DNA from: Flammeovirgaceae bacterium UBA2366 | GTDB lineage: Bacteria > Bacteroidota > Bacteroidia > Cytophagales > Cyclobacteriaceae | NCBI GenBank assembly: GCA_002344065.1 | Contig: DDTK01000007.1 | Coordinates: 124,001 to 188,000 of the forward strand | Direction: 5' to 3' | Length of the DNA stretch: 64,000 nt | In this document: positions 25,414 through 33,931 of the stretch, one piece after another | Numbering within the stretch: position 1 is the stretch's first letter | Layout of the letters: every line of letters starts with the position of its first letter | Made by a program: the position numbers and the translations under genes | The notes under the pieces: generated by a model | Database searches by the model: none | What the model was told of the DNA's origin: nothing | Seen by the model: the letters and a program-made list of their open reading frames with translations, nothing else

Positions 25414-28400
25414 ATGAAGAAAATTTTACTGCTATGCTTTTCGCTAGCTTTTGTTGCTTCTGTTTGGGCGCAAGAGCGTGTTGTGAGTGGAAAAGTGACC
25501 TCTCAGGAGGATGGGTCACCCATACCTGGGGTGAACGTAATTGTTAAGGGATCAACTTCCGGAACAGCATCTGATGTTAATGGGAATTATAGCATTCGCG
25601 TTCAAGACAACAATGCGGTGCTTGCATTCTCATTCATTGGCTTTGCCAATTTGGAGGTTTCAGTAGGTGCAAGAACAACAGTTGATGTACAAATGGCCCC
25701 AGATATTACACAACTGTCAGAGGTTGTTGTTACGGGTTACGGAACTCAGATTAAGCAAGAACTTACTGGTAATATTGCCAAGGTTAGTGGTGATGCTATT
25801 CAAAATGTACCGGTTACAACATTTGAACAGGCCATTCAGGGAAGAGCTGCGGGTGTTTTGGTTACTTCCCAAAATGGCAAGCTGGGGCAAGGCATGAATA
25901 TTCGTATACGAGGATCATCATCCATTTCTGCAAGCAATGAACCCCTCTATGTCATTGATGGAATGATTGTAAATGCCGATAACTTTTCCAGCAATGATGC
26001 GTCTACTAATGCTTTGGCAGATATTAATTTTAATGATATTCAGTCCATTGAAATTTTAAAAGATGCATCTGCTTCTGCATTGTACGGATCACGGGGAGCC
26101 AATGGAGTTGTGTTAATCACTACAAAACGAGGTAAGGCTGGAAAGACTAATTTTTCAGCTAATTTTCAATTTGGCAGCAGCAAGCCAACCAGAAACAGGG
26201 ATTTCCTAAATTCAGAACAATATGTTGAACTCATGCGAGAATCAGCCTATAACAACGACCTGCGGGATGGGTTTGACCCTATCAATAATCCTGCAGATTA
26301 CCCTGGTTCGTGGTTGGAATTCTGGGAAGGCTATATGGATTATTTAGGTGGTGATACAGACTGGAGAACGCTTGAGACGGATACAGATTGGGAGAAGGAG
26401 GCCTATCAAAAGGCAAACATTACCTCGTTTGATCTCACAGCAAGTGGTGGAAACGAAAAAACCACATTTGCTTTCAGTGGTGGATATACAAATCAGGATG
26501 GGATTTTGATTGGTAATAGTTTTAAGCGAGTTAGTGGCCGTTTAAATCTTGACCATAAAGCAACAGATAAACTAAGCTTTCAGGCCAATATAGCCATTTC
26601 AAAATCAATGAATAATCGCTTGTCTTCGGATAATGCTTTTTCTACACCGCTTCAGCTCGTTGCACAAGCCCCCATAACTCCTGTTCGTGATCAGCAAGGA
26701 AATTTGTATGATGATGCCCTAAATCCGGCTATGTCATATTACCCTGCAACTGTTGAACTTGAGAATTCAAACTTTTTGGTGAGCGTATTTAGAAACATCG
26801 TTTCGTTAGGTGCAACCTATAAACTGACTGACGATTTACGTGTTATCGGTGAATATGGTTTTGATTTGCTAACACAAAATGATGATCGCTATCAAAACGA
26901 GTTTACGCAAACAGGGCGCGCTGTAGGCGGTTATGGTCAATCCCGATGGGTGCAGGCATTCAATTATACAGCCAGGGCTATGCTGGCTTACGATAAAACA
27001 TTTAATCAGCACTCATTGTCAGTAATTGGTGGAACAGAACTTCAGGAAAAATCCATTGATATTACCGATGCACAGGGTCAAGGTTTTCCATTAGCCGAAT
27101 TGAAGAAACTCACTTCAGCTGCTGAACCAGTGTTTGTTACTTCAACTTTAACAGAGGAGGCTTTCCTGTCTTTCTTTGCACGTGCGAATTATAAGTTCAA
27201 AGACAGGTATTTGCTTGGTGTAAGTGGTCGCACTGATGCGTCCTCCAAATTCGGACCGGATTATAAGTATGGATTTTTTCCAGCAGCTTCTGCAGGATGG
27301 ATATTGACGCAAGAAGATTTTCTTGCTGGAAAAAGTACAGTTAGTTTCTTGAAATTCAGAGCCAGCTATGGCTTTACAGGAAATGCAGGTATACCCAACT
27401 ACCGTTATTTGGCCCAATACTCTGGAGTAGCTTATGGCGGAGAGTCAGGTTTAGTGCCTTCACAAATACCTAACCCAGAGTTGCGATGGGAGAAAACAGG
27501 CCAGTTTGATATTGGTTTTGATTTCGGATTTTTTAACGATAGGTTAACGGGTGAGATTGATTACTATAACAAACAGACTACAGATTTATTATTGAATACC
27601 CCTGTTCCATCAACCTCTGGATTTACAACCCAGTTCAGAAATGTTGGAAGTTTGGAAAACAAAGGTTTCGAGTTGGTATTGAATTACTCAATATTGAAGA
27701 ATGCCGATTGGTCAATTAGTATTGGTGGTAATTATGCAACAAATGAAAACAAAATCCTGAGTTTGAATGGAGATGAAACACGTATTGGCCCTACTGGTTC
27801 TCGCTTTTTGAATGCAGTAATTGTTGGGCAGCCAATAGGTTCCTTTTATGGTAGGGAATACGCAGGAGCAAATCCAGCTAACGGAGATGCACTCTTCTTC
27901 CTGAATAGAACGCCTACTCAAACTGAGATTGACAATGGTGTCGCTTTTATTGTTCCCAATGGTGTGTATGGCGATCGATATGTTACACGGACATTTAATT
28001 CTGCAGAATCTATAGTACTTGGTAATCCAACACCTACCGGAATTTATGGATTCAATGCTAATGTATCCTATAAGGGAATTGAGCTATCCGTATTATTTCA
28101 GGGTGTAACCGGCAATAAGGTTTTTGATGGAGCTGGTAGCTTTATGTCTGCCAATGGAAGATATGAAGACAATTCAACGGTTGATCAGTTAAGGCGTTGG
28201 CAAAACCCTGGTGATATTACAGACATTCCTCAGGCTCGTCTTTATGCGAATAACGGGGCTCAGTCATCAAGCCGATTTTTATATGATGGCTCTTATTTAC
28301 GATTAAAGACGTTGACTGTCGCCTACAATATTCCAGGTGCAATTGCAAGCAAACTCGCACTTACAAGTGCGCGCATTTATGTTACTGGTCAGAACTTACT

Positions 28401-28536
28401 AACCTTCACTAATTACAGAGGCTGGGATCCTGAAGTAAATACAGATTTCAATGCCAGCAATGTAAATCTTGGCAATGACTTCTATGCAGCGCCACAGCCT
28501 AAAAATTTGACCGTAGGATTGAAAGTAGGTTTCTAA
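25414..28536 (+). CDS. SusC/RagA-family TonB-dependent outer-membrane receptor
   Basis: Outer-membrane channel that, with its SusD lid lipoprotein, imports oligosaccharides, peptides or other large nutrients using TonB energy. It has a signal peptide (1-19), a carboxypeptidase-regulatory-like beta domain (about 22-105, VSGKVTSQEDGSPIPGVNV), a TonB-box-like region with EVVVTGYG, a plug domain, and the SusC signature NGVVLITTKRGKAG (about 230). A 22-strand barrel extends to a C-terminal aromatic-rich end (KVGF). The length of 1040 is usual. There is no N-terminal secretin/TonB short domain, so no sign of an anti-sigma signalling link. The substrate is unknown. Confidence 0.95.
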   Translation: MKKILLLCFSLAFVASVWAQERVVSGKVTSQEDGSPIPGVNVIVKGSTSGTASDVNGNYSIRVQDNNAVLAFSFIGFANLEVSVGARTTVDVQMAPDITQLSEVVVTGYGTQIKQELTGNIAKVSGDAIQNVPVTTFEQAIQGRAAGVLVTSQNGKLGQGMNIRIRGSSSISASNEPLYVIDGMIVNADNFSSNDASTNALADINFNDIQSIEILKDASASALYGSRGANGVVLITTKRGKAGKTNFSANFQFGSSKPTRNRDFLNSEQYVELMRESAYNNDLRDGFDPINNPADYPGSWLEFWEGYMDYLGGDTDWRTLETDTDWEKEAYQKANITSFDLTASGGNEKTTFAFSGGYTNQDGILIGNSFKRVSGRLNLDHKATDKLSFQANIAISKSMNNRLSSDNAFSTPLQLVAQAPITPVRDQQGNLYDDALNPAMSYYPATVELENSNFLVSVFRNIVSLGATYKLTDDLRVIGEYGFDLLTQNDDRYQNEFTQTGRAVGGYGQSRWVQAFNYTARAMLAYDKTFNQHSLSVIGGTELQEKSIDITDAQGQGFPLAELKKLTSAAEPVFVTSTLTEEAFLSFFARANYKFKDRYLLGVSGRTDASSKFGPDYKYGFFPAASAGWILTQEDFLAGKSTVSFLKFRASYGFTGNAGIPNYRYLAQYSGVAYGGESGLVPSQIPNPELRWEKTGQFDIGFDFGFFNDRLTGEIDYYNKQTTDLLLNTPVPSTSGFTTQFRNVGSLENKGFELVLNYSILKNADWSISIGGNYATNENKILSLNGDETRIGPTGSRFLNAVIVGQPIGSFYGREYAGANPANGDALFFLNRTPTQTEIDNGVAFIVPNGVYGDRYVTRTFNSAESIVLGNPTPTGIYGFNANVSYKGIELSVLFQGVTGNKVFDGAGSFMSANGRYEDNSTVDQLRRWQNPGDITDIPQARLYANNGAQSSSRFLYDGSYLRLKTLTVAYNIPGAIASKLALTSARIYVTGQNLLTFTNYRGWDPEVNTDFNASNVNLGNDFYAAPQPKNLTVGLKVGF

Positions 28537-28561
28537 GAACAAACAATAAGTTAAGAATGAT

Positions 28562-29920
28562 ATGAAGACTTTAATGAATAAAATACTAATCGTTACAGCC
28601 CTTTTCTTCTTTGCGGTTGCATGTGAAGATAAGCTAGAGCCTGTTGATCCAAACAACACAGGCGATGCTGTAGCTTTGGCAAATGACAAGAATGTTAAGA
28701 CAACATTGATTGGAGCATACGATGCGCTATCTGCTGGCGCATTCTATGGAGGGAATACATTCAGGAATAGTGAAATTTTAGCGGCTAATAGCGAAATCGT
28801 TTTTTCCGGAACATTTAATGATGTGGCGGATATTTACCGCAAAGAAATGATTACACTAAATGCTGATGTGGCTGCACTTTGGACAAACGCATACAGAACC
28901 ATCAATGTTGCTAATAACGTTTTAAGTGCAATCAACGTAGTGAATCCTGCCGATCGTGATCAGGTAGAAGGAGAGGCGTTGTTTTTACGCGGCATTTCCT
29001 ATTTTGAACTTATTAAATTTTTTGCGCAGCCTTATTCGGCTGGGAATGTAAGCACCAATCTTGGTGTTCCATTGATGCTAACCGAGGATCGTAATAGTGT
29101 AGCCCTGGTTTCACGGTCAACAGTTCAGGAAGTGTACACACAAATTGTTGCAGACTTGACAAGTGCAGAAACAAAGCTTGCATCTGGACCACGTTCCGGA
29201 AAGGCTACTAAGGAGGCAGCCGCTGCATTCCTCTCCCGGGTTTATCTTCAAATGGCTGACTATGCAAATGCCCGCGATGCTGCCAACCGTGTAATAACCT
29301 CCGGGAACTACTCAATGCGTCCGACCTATTCAAGTTGTTTTAATACCAGCACAACTTCAGAGGATGTCTTTAATATTCCTGTGAGCACGGTTGATGGTGT
29401 CAATAATATGCAGACGTTCTTTGCGCCAACGGCATCAGGTGGACGTGGTGATGTAGAAATTCAAGCAGCACACCTTGCCCAGTATGAAGCAGGAGATGAT
29501 CGTTTAGCTTTTTTCTTCCTTGATCCAGGAACAGGTGAAACTCGTTCAGGAAAGTGGGTAAATCAATTTGGAAATGTAAAAGTTATACGCCTAGCTGAAA
29601 TGTATTTGACTCGTGCAGAATGTAACCAGCGACTTGGATCGGCAATTGGATCAACCCCAGCTGCTGATATAAATAATATTATCAGAGATCGTGCAAATTT
29701 GTCTCCATTAGGCGTGGTTACTTTAGCTGATATTTTGCGAGAGAGAAGGTTGGAGTTGGCTCACGAGGGAGAGCGTCTGCATGATGCAAAGCGTCTCCAA
29801 GAATCAATTGTGGAGGGGGCTACGGTTTTTCCTTACAATAGTGATAAATTGGTGTTTCCTATACCTCAAAGGGATATTAATGTAAATCCTAACCTGACGC
29901 AAAATTCAGGATACAATTAG
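28562..29920 (+). CDS. SusD/RagB-family nutrient-binding lipoprotein
   Basis: Surface lipoprotein partner of the SusC channel. The N-terminal signal ends in FFAVACED, with Cys21 as the lipidation site. TPR-like helices (ANNVLSAINVV, RGISYFELIKFFAQPYS) and the C-terminal RERRLELAHEGERLHDAKRL motif are characteristic of SusD. At 452 residues it is somewhat shorter than the common 500-600, mainly in the loop-rich middle, which may reflect a smaller ligand pocket. It follows susC by 25 bases. No glycosidase, protease or sigma/anti-sigma gene adjoins the pair. Confidence 0.94.
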   Translation: MKTLMNKILIVTALFFFAVACEDKLEPVDPNNTGDAVALANDKNVKTTLIGAYDALSAGAFYGGNTFRNSEILAANSEIVFSGTFNDVADIYRKEMITLNADVAALWTNAYRTINVANNVLSAINVVNPADRDQVEGEALFLRGISYFELIKFFAQPYSAGNVSTNLGVPLMLTEDRNSVALVSRSTVQEVYTQIVADLTSAETKLASGPRSGKATKEAAAAFLSRVYLQMADYANARDAANRVITSGNYSMRPTYSSCFNTSTTSEDVFNIPVSTVDGVNNMQTFFAPTASGGRGDVEIQAAHLAQYEAGDDRLAFFFLDPGTGETRSGKWVNQFGNVKVIRLAEMYLTRAECNQRLGSAIGSTPAADINNIIRDRANLSPLGVVTLADILRERRLELAHEGERLHDAKRLQESIVEGATVFPYNSDKLVFPIPQRDINVNPNLTQNSGYN

Positions 29921-29936
29921 GGCACTGAAGTGCTAA

Positions 29937-29972
29937 TAAAAGAGACAGCCCTATTAGGGCAGTCTCTTTTTG
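29937..29972 (+). terminator. Terminator of the susC-susD unit
   Basis: AGAGACAGCCCT pairs with AGGGCAGTCTCT (one mismatch) and is followed by TTTTTG. It starts within 20 bases of the susD stop. Confidence 0.88.
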
Positions 29973-30145
29973 TTAAGGTTGATACTGCTTTAAAACAACA
30001 AGAGAATTCTGCTCAGTTATTTTTTCATCGTACAACGGTTCCTTAACCCAACTTTCTTGTTGTTTGCAACAATTTCTTAAACATTTCAGAAAGATTGTGA
30101 AAGAATTCTTTTGGTAGACTAAGTTCACGAAAGGGTGATCCAACT

Positions 30146-30988
30146 TTAACCAGCCAGCATTTTAAGCAGGGTGGTGAGTTTGCTTTTCAAATTCCTCCGA
30201 TCAACGATAAAATCCAGAAAGCCATGATCTAATACAAACTCGGCACTTTGAAAGCCCTTAGGAAGGTCTTTGCCAATTGTTTCACGGATTACACGTGGAC
30301 CTGCAAAACCAATAAGCGCTCCAGGCTCTGCAATATTAAAATCACCCAACATGGCGTACGATGCTGTAACGCCACCGGTTGTCGGGTCTGTCATCAAGGA
30401 AATGTAGGGTATTTTAGCCTGATCGAGTAAGGCAATTTTGGCTGATGTTTTTGCCATCTGCATAAGCGAAAGCCCAGCTTCCATCATGCGTGCTCCACCT
30501 GAACGGGAGATCATGAGGAAAGGTTTGTTGTGCTTAAGCGAATGATCCATGGCCCGTGCAATTTTTTCACCCACTACTGAACCCATGGAGCCACCAATGA
30601 AACTAAAATCCATACACGCAATTACAAGATCCATACCGCTCATTTTTCCGTAGGCAGTACGTACGGCATCTTTCAATTCAGTTTTTTCCTGGGTTTCTTT
30701 TATGCGCTTAGGGTATGCTTTGGTGTCTTTAAACTTCAACGGATCCGCAGACTCCATATTTGCATCTAACTCTGTGAAAGCGCCATCATCAAACAGGATT
30801 TCAAAATATTCTTGTGAACCTATGCGAACGTGGTAATCCTCTTCAGGTACAACATAGGCATTGTTTTTAAGCTCACGTGTATGAATTATTTTCCCACCGG
30901 GCGATTTAAACCAAAGTCCATCCGGTACTTCGCGTTTCGCTTCCGTTGGTGTTAAAATTCCTTTGTCAGTTCTATTAAACCACGACAT
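30146..30988 (-). CDS. accD: Acetyl-CoA carboxylase carboxyltransferase subunit beta
   Basis: Transfers carboxyl from biotin to acetyl-CoA, the first committed step of fatty-acid synthesis. It starts MSWFNRTDKGILTPTE and has the crotonase-type motifs ISRSGGARMMEAGLSLMQM and GGVTASYAMLGD...GFAGPRVI. The N-terminal zinc ribbon of the E. coli enzyme has lost all four cysteines: KSPGGK (28-33) and VVPEED (46-51) stand where the two CxxC pairs should be, and only one Cys remains in the protein. I believe this loss is common in Bacteroidota. The gene lies 13 bases downstream of the aldolase gene. Confidence 0.94.
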   Translation of the reverse strand: MSWFNRTDKGILTPTEAKREVPDGLWFKSPGGKIIHTRELKNNAYVVPEEDYHVRIGSQEYFEILFDDGAFTELDANMESADPLKFKDTKAYPKRIKETQEKTELKDAVRTAYGKMSGMDLVIACMDFSFIGGSMGSVVGEKIARAMDHSLKHNKPFLMISRSGGARMMEAGLSLMQMAKTSAKIALLDQAKIPYISLMTDPTTGGVTASYAMLGDFNIAEPGALIGFAGPRVIRETIGKDLPKGFQSAEFVLDHGFLDFIVDRRNLKSKLTTLLKMLAG

Positions 30989-31001
30989 GGTTATCTTTCA
31001 G

Positions 31002-32084
31002 TTAGGCCAAATCAATGCTCTCATCCAAATAAACGTCCTGAATGGCATTCAGGATTTCTACACCTTCTTTCATAGGGCGCTGGAAGGCTTTTCTTCCTGA
31101 AATCAAACCCATACCTCCGGCACGCTTGTTGATGACTGCAGTGCGCACTGCATCAGCAAGATCGCTGGCACCTTTTGATTCACCACCTGAGTTGATTAAC
31201 CCGGCACGACCCATGTAGCAATTTGCTACCTGATAGCGGCAAAGATCAATAGGGTGATCAGAAGTGAGGTGGGTATAAATACGTTCATCAAGTTTGCCGT
31301 AGCTGCTGCCACCAGTGTTCAAAGCTTTGTACCCGCCATTGTTCTCAGCAAGTTTTTGTTTGATGATATCAGCCTGAATGGTCACGCCTAAATGATTAGC
31401 TTGTCCGGTTAAGTCTGCCGACACATGGTAATCCTTTCCACCTTGCTTAAACGCGTTGTTGCGGATATAACACCACAGGATAGTTGCCATACCCAATTCG
31501 TGTGCACGTTCAAAAGCAGCAGCCACTTCCTGAATCTGACGTGTTGAATTATCAGAACCAAAATAAATGGTGGCACCAACCGCAACAGCACCAAGGTTCC
31601 AGGCCTCTTCTACTGTGCCAAACATGATTTGATCATGCTTATTAGGATACGTAAGAAGCTCGTTATGATTAATTTTTACAATGAACGGAATTTTGTGGGC
31701 GTAGGAACGTGACATCATAGCCAGTACACCATAGGTGGTAGCCACTGCATTGCATCCGCCTTCAATAGCAAGTTTTACAATATTTTCTGGATCAAAATAG
31801 ATGGGATTTTTAGCAAACGAGGCCCCTGCACTATGTTCAATACCTTGATCTATTGGGAGTATGGAAAGAAAGCCAGTTCCACCCAAACGGCCGCGGTCAA
31901 ACATCGCCTGAAGACTTCTGAGGGTCTGAGGTGTTCTGTTGGATTGTGCAAATACCCGGTCCACGAAATCGGGCCCAGGGGTATGTATTTGGTTGGTTGG
32001 AATGGTTTTGCTTTTATGATCCAGGAGAAATTTCGCGTCTTTGCCGAGGATCTTAGAAATGCTTTGTTTAGCCTGTTTTGCCAT
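31002..32084 (-). CDS. fbaB: Class I fructose-bisphosphate aldolase, DhnA/FbaB type
   Basis: Cleaves or forms fructose-1,6-bisphosphate in glycolysis and gluconeogenesis by a Schiff-base mechanism, without metal. The protein has GFLSILPIDQGIEHSAG (about 71-87), KINHNELLTYPNKHDQIMFGTVEEA and INSGGESKGASDLADAVR, which match the archaeal-type/FbaB family. The length of 360 is normal. A perfect promoter core TAACTTTG lies 20 bases upstream. accD follows closely, probably on the same transcript, linking central carbon flow with lipid synthesis. Confidence 0.93.
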   Translation of the reverse strand: MAKQAKQSISKILGKDAKFLLDHKSKTIPTNQIHTPGPDFVDRVFAQSNRTPQTLRSLQAMFDRGRLGGTGFLSILPIDQGIEHSAGASFAKNPIYFDPENIVKLAIEGGCNAVATTYGVLAMMSRSYAHKIPFIVKINHNELLTYPNKHDQIMFGTVEEAWNLGAVAVGATIYFGSDNSTRQIQEVAAAFERAHELGMATILWCYIRNNAFKQGGKDYHVSADLTGQANHLGVTIQADIIKQKLAENNGGYKALNTGGSSYGKLDERIYTHLTSDHPIDLCRYQVANCYMGRAGLINSGGESKGASDLADAVRTAVINKRAGGMGLISGRKAFQRPMKEGVEILNAIQDVYLDESIDLA

Positions 32085-32103
32085 AATTTTTTAAGTAGGG
32101 AAG

Positions 32104-32111
32104 CAAAGTTA
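32104..32111 (-). promoter_or_regulatory. Promoter -7 box of fbaB-accD (TAACTTTG)
   Basis: Exact TAnnTTTG match on the minus strand, 20 bases before the ATG at 32084. Confidence 0.65.
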
Positions 32112-32156
32112 TCAATTATTTAAAAGTATGCTAATGCGGTAAATCACACCGGTATA

Positions 32157-32193
32157 AAACAAAAAAGCCACCCGGAAATGAACCGGATGGCTT
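32157..32193 (-). terminator. Terminator after rplS
   Basis: Read leftward, AAAGCCATCCGG pairs with CCGGGTGGCTTT (one mismatch) and then runs into TTTTTTGTTTT. It lies just after the rplS stop and before the fbaB promoter. Confidence 0.88.
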
Positions 32194-32210
32194 TCGTAAA
32201 TGATATATGA

Positions 32211-32564
32211 TCAGATCTTTTCTTTGATTCTGGCTGATTTGCCCTGGCGGCCTTTCATATAGTATAATTTGGCTCTGCGTACGCTACCTTCCTTCACTAC
32301 CTCCACTTTATCAATGCTGGGGGAAGTTATCGGGAAAATACGCTCAACACCAACGCCATTGGAAACTTTACGTACGGTAAAGGTTTCTCCATTGGAGCCA
32401 TAACCCCTACGCTGGATTACAACGCCCTGGAATTGCTGAATCCTCTCTTTGTTTCCTTCTTTAATTTTAACGTGAACGTTAACAGTATCACCAGCCTTAA
32501 AATCAGGCATTTTTTCACGGGAGGCAGTGTATTCCTGCTCAACTACTTTTATTAAATCGGCCAT
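32211..32564 (-). CDS. rplS: Large-subunit ribosomal protein L19
   Basis: 50S protein at the 30S interface. The protein carries FKAGDTVNVHVKIKEGNKERIQQFQGVVI and RRGYGSNGETFTVRKVSNGVGVERIFP, diagnostic of L19, and ends in a basic KSARIKEKI tail. The length of 117 is normal. It is the last gene of the rpsP-rimM-trmD-rplS group but has its own promoter core 27 bases upstream in the trmD-rplS gap, so it can be expressed apart from trmD. Confidence 0.98.
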   Translation of the reverse strand: MADLIKVVEQEYTASREKMPDFKAGDTVNVHVKIKEGNKERIQQFQGVVIQRRGYGSNGETFTVRKVSNGVGVERIFPITSPSIDKVEVVKEGSVRRAKLYYMKGRQGKSARIKEKI

Positions 32565-32590
32565 AATAGCGTGTTTTCAAAAATGGATTG

Positions 32591-32598
32591 CAAATGTA
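32591..32598 (-). promoter_or_regulatory. Internal promoter -7 box before rplS (TACATTTG)
   Basis: Exact TAnnTTTG match on the minus strand inside the 100-base trmD-rplS gap, followed by GC as in other promoters of this window. Confidence 0.65.
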
Positions 32599-32664
32599 GG
32601 GAAAGAATCGAGATTTTAGAAGTGCATCCAAGAATGTTTTTGAACCAAGAGGCGGTATTTCAAG

Positions 32665-33339
32665 CTATTTAAGCAGATTTGGGCGTCTTTTGTGGGTTCT
32701 CTCAAGCGACTGTTCATGTTTCCACTCCTCAATTCTGGCTTGGTGGCCTGAAAGCAGGATTTCAGGCACTTTCCAGTCCTTGTACTCAGCAGGCCGTGTA
32801 TACACTGGCGGTGCAACGAGGCCATCCTGAAAGGAATCACTCAGCGCTGAGGTTTCATCAGACAGCACTCCGGGAATGAGACGGATTACGGCATCGGCCA
32901 CCACAGCAGCGGCCAGCTCCCCTCCCGATAACACATAATCTCCGATACTGATTTCGCGGGTGACCAAATGCTCCCGTACGCGCTCATCAACCCCTTTATA
33001 ATGCCCACAGAGCAGAATGAGGTTTTTCTTTAAGCTAAGTTCATTGGCAACTGATTGTGTAAATAACTCCCCATCCGGGCTCATGTAAATTATTTCATCG
33101 TAGTGTCGTTTTGATTTTAAATCAGTAATGCACTTATCGATTGGCTCAATCATGAGGACCATGCCTGCCCCTCCGCCAAAAGCGTAATCATCAACGGGTT
33201 TGTGTTTGCCTGTTGCATATTCCCGCAAATCGATAATGTCGACACTAACCAAACCTTTGGTTTGAGCACGTTTTAGAATAGAATCATTGAATGGACTTTC
33301 AAGTAAACGCGGGAGACAGGTTATGATGGAGATGTGCAT
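32665..33339 (-). CDS. trmD: tRNA (guanine-N1-)-methyltransferase
   Basis: Methylates G37 of tRNAs reading CNN codons and so prevents frameshifting. It is a SPOUT-fold protein with ITCLPRLLESPFNDSILKRA at the N-terminus, DDYAFGGGAGMVL, LCGHYKGVDERV and the knot IGDYVLSGGELAA. The upstream TTG would overlap rimM; the ATG at 33339 starts two bases after the rimM stop. The length of 224 is normal. It is cotranscribed with rimM. Confidence 0.97.
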   Translation of the reverse strand: MHISIITCLPRLLESPFNDSILKRAQTKGLVSVDIIDLREYATGKHKPVDDYAFGGGAGMVLMIEPIDKCITDLKSKRHYDEIIYMSPDGELFTQSVANELSLKKNLILLCGHYKGVDERVREHLVTREISIGDYVLSGGELAAAVVADAVIRLIPGVLSDETSALSDSFQDGLVAPPVYTRPAEYKDWKVPEILLSGHQARIEEWKHEQSLERTHKRRPNLLK

Positions 33340-33341
33340 AG

Positions 33342-33857
33342 TCAAATATCCAAAAAACCATCCGGAAGGTTAACGCTGATTATTTTTTTTGAACGGTTTA
33401 TCGATTTCACCAACGGCTGGTGCGCTGGTATCATCACTTCTTTTTGTTCATAGTCCAGAATTATAAACCGGTTAATACCTGCCCGTTCCAGCGTTTTTAC
33501 CGTACCCAGTAGGCCTAACGTTTGATCACTCACCTGAAAGCCAATGATTTCATCATCATAAAAATCGTCAACCTTTAATTTTGGTCGGGTGGTTTTTAAC
33601 AAATAGATGGAGTGGTTTTTTAGCTTCGCAGCTTCTTCGGGTGTCGAAACATCTTCAAATTTTACAAAGGCCTTATCATTTTTGACAGAGACACTTTCAA
33701 TAAAATAAGGCACCAGGGTGTTTTGATTTTCAACCAGCACCGATTTAAGTGTTGACCATTCCGCGGGTGAATCCGGATTGAGCGAAACGGTAACCTCACC
33801 TTTTAATCCGTGAGGTTTCATGATAAAGCCCGCTTTATAACAGTCTTCCTTTTTCAT
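33342..33857 (-). CDS. rimM: Ribosome maturation factor RimM
   Basis: Assists 30S head assembly by binding S19. The product has the N-terminal beta-barrel (YKAGFIMKPHGLKGEVTVSL) and the C-terminal PRC-barrel part (DDEIIGFQVSD, PAHQPLVKSI), 171 residues in all. An open extension of 10 codons to an upstream codon exists, but ATG at 33857 gives the family start. It lies downstream of a hairpin terminator after rpsP and two bases upstream of trmD. Confidence 0.95.
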   Translation of the reverse strand: MKKEDCYKAGFIMKPHGLKGEVTVSLNPDSPAEWSTLKSVLVENQNTLVPYFIESVSVKNDKAFVKFEDVSTPEEAAKLKNHSIYLLKTTRPKLKVDDFYDDEIIGFQVSDQTLGLLGTVKTLERAGINRFIILDYEQKEVMIPAHQPLVKSINRSKKIISVNLPDGFLDI

Positions 33858-33869
33858 TTGAATAATTTT

Positions 33870-33907
33870 CAAAAATAAAAATGCCAATGCTGTAAAGCAC
33901 TGGCATG
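33870..33907 (-). terminator. Intra-operon terminator/attenuator between rpsP and rimM
   Basis: Read leftward, ATGCCAGTGCT pairs with AGCATTGGCAT (one G-T pair) around TTAC and is followed by TTTTATTTTTG. It is placed 25 bases after the rpsP stop and 24 before the rimM ATG. It looks like a complete terminator, so only read-through would express rimM-trmD unless another promoter exists. Confidence 0.82.
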
Positions 33908-33931
33908 ATTACAATAGTAGGTCTAACCGAA

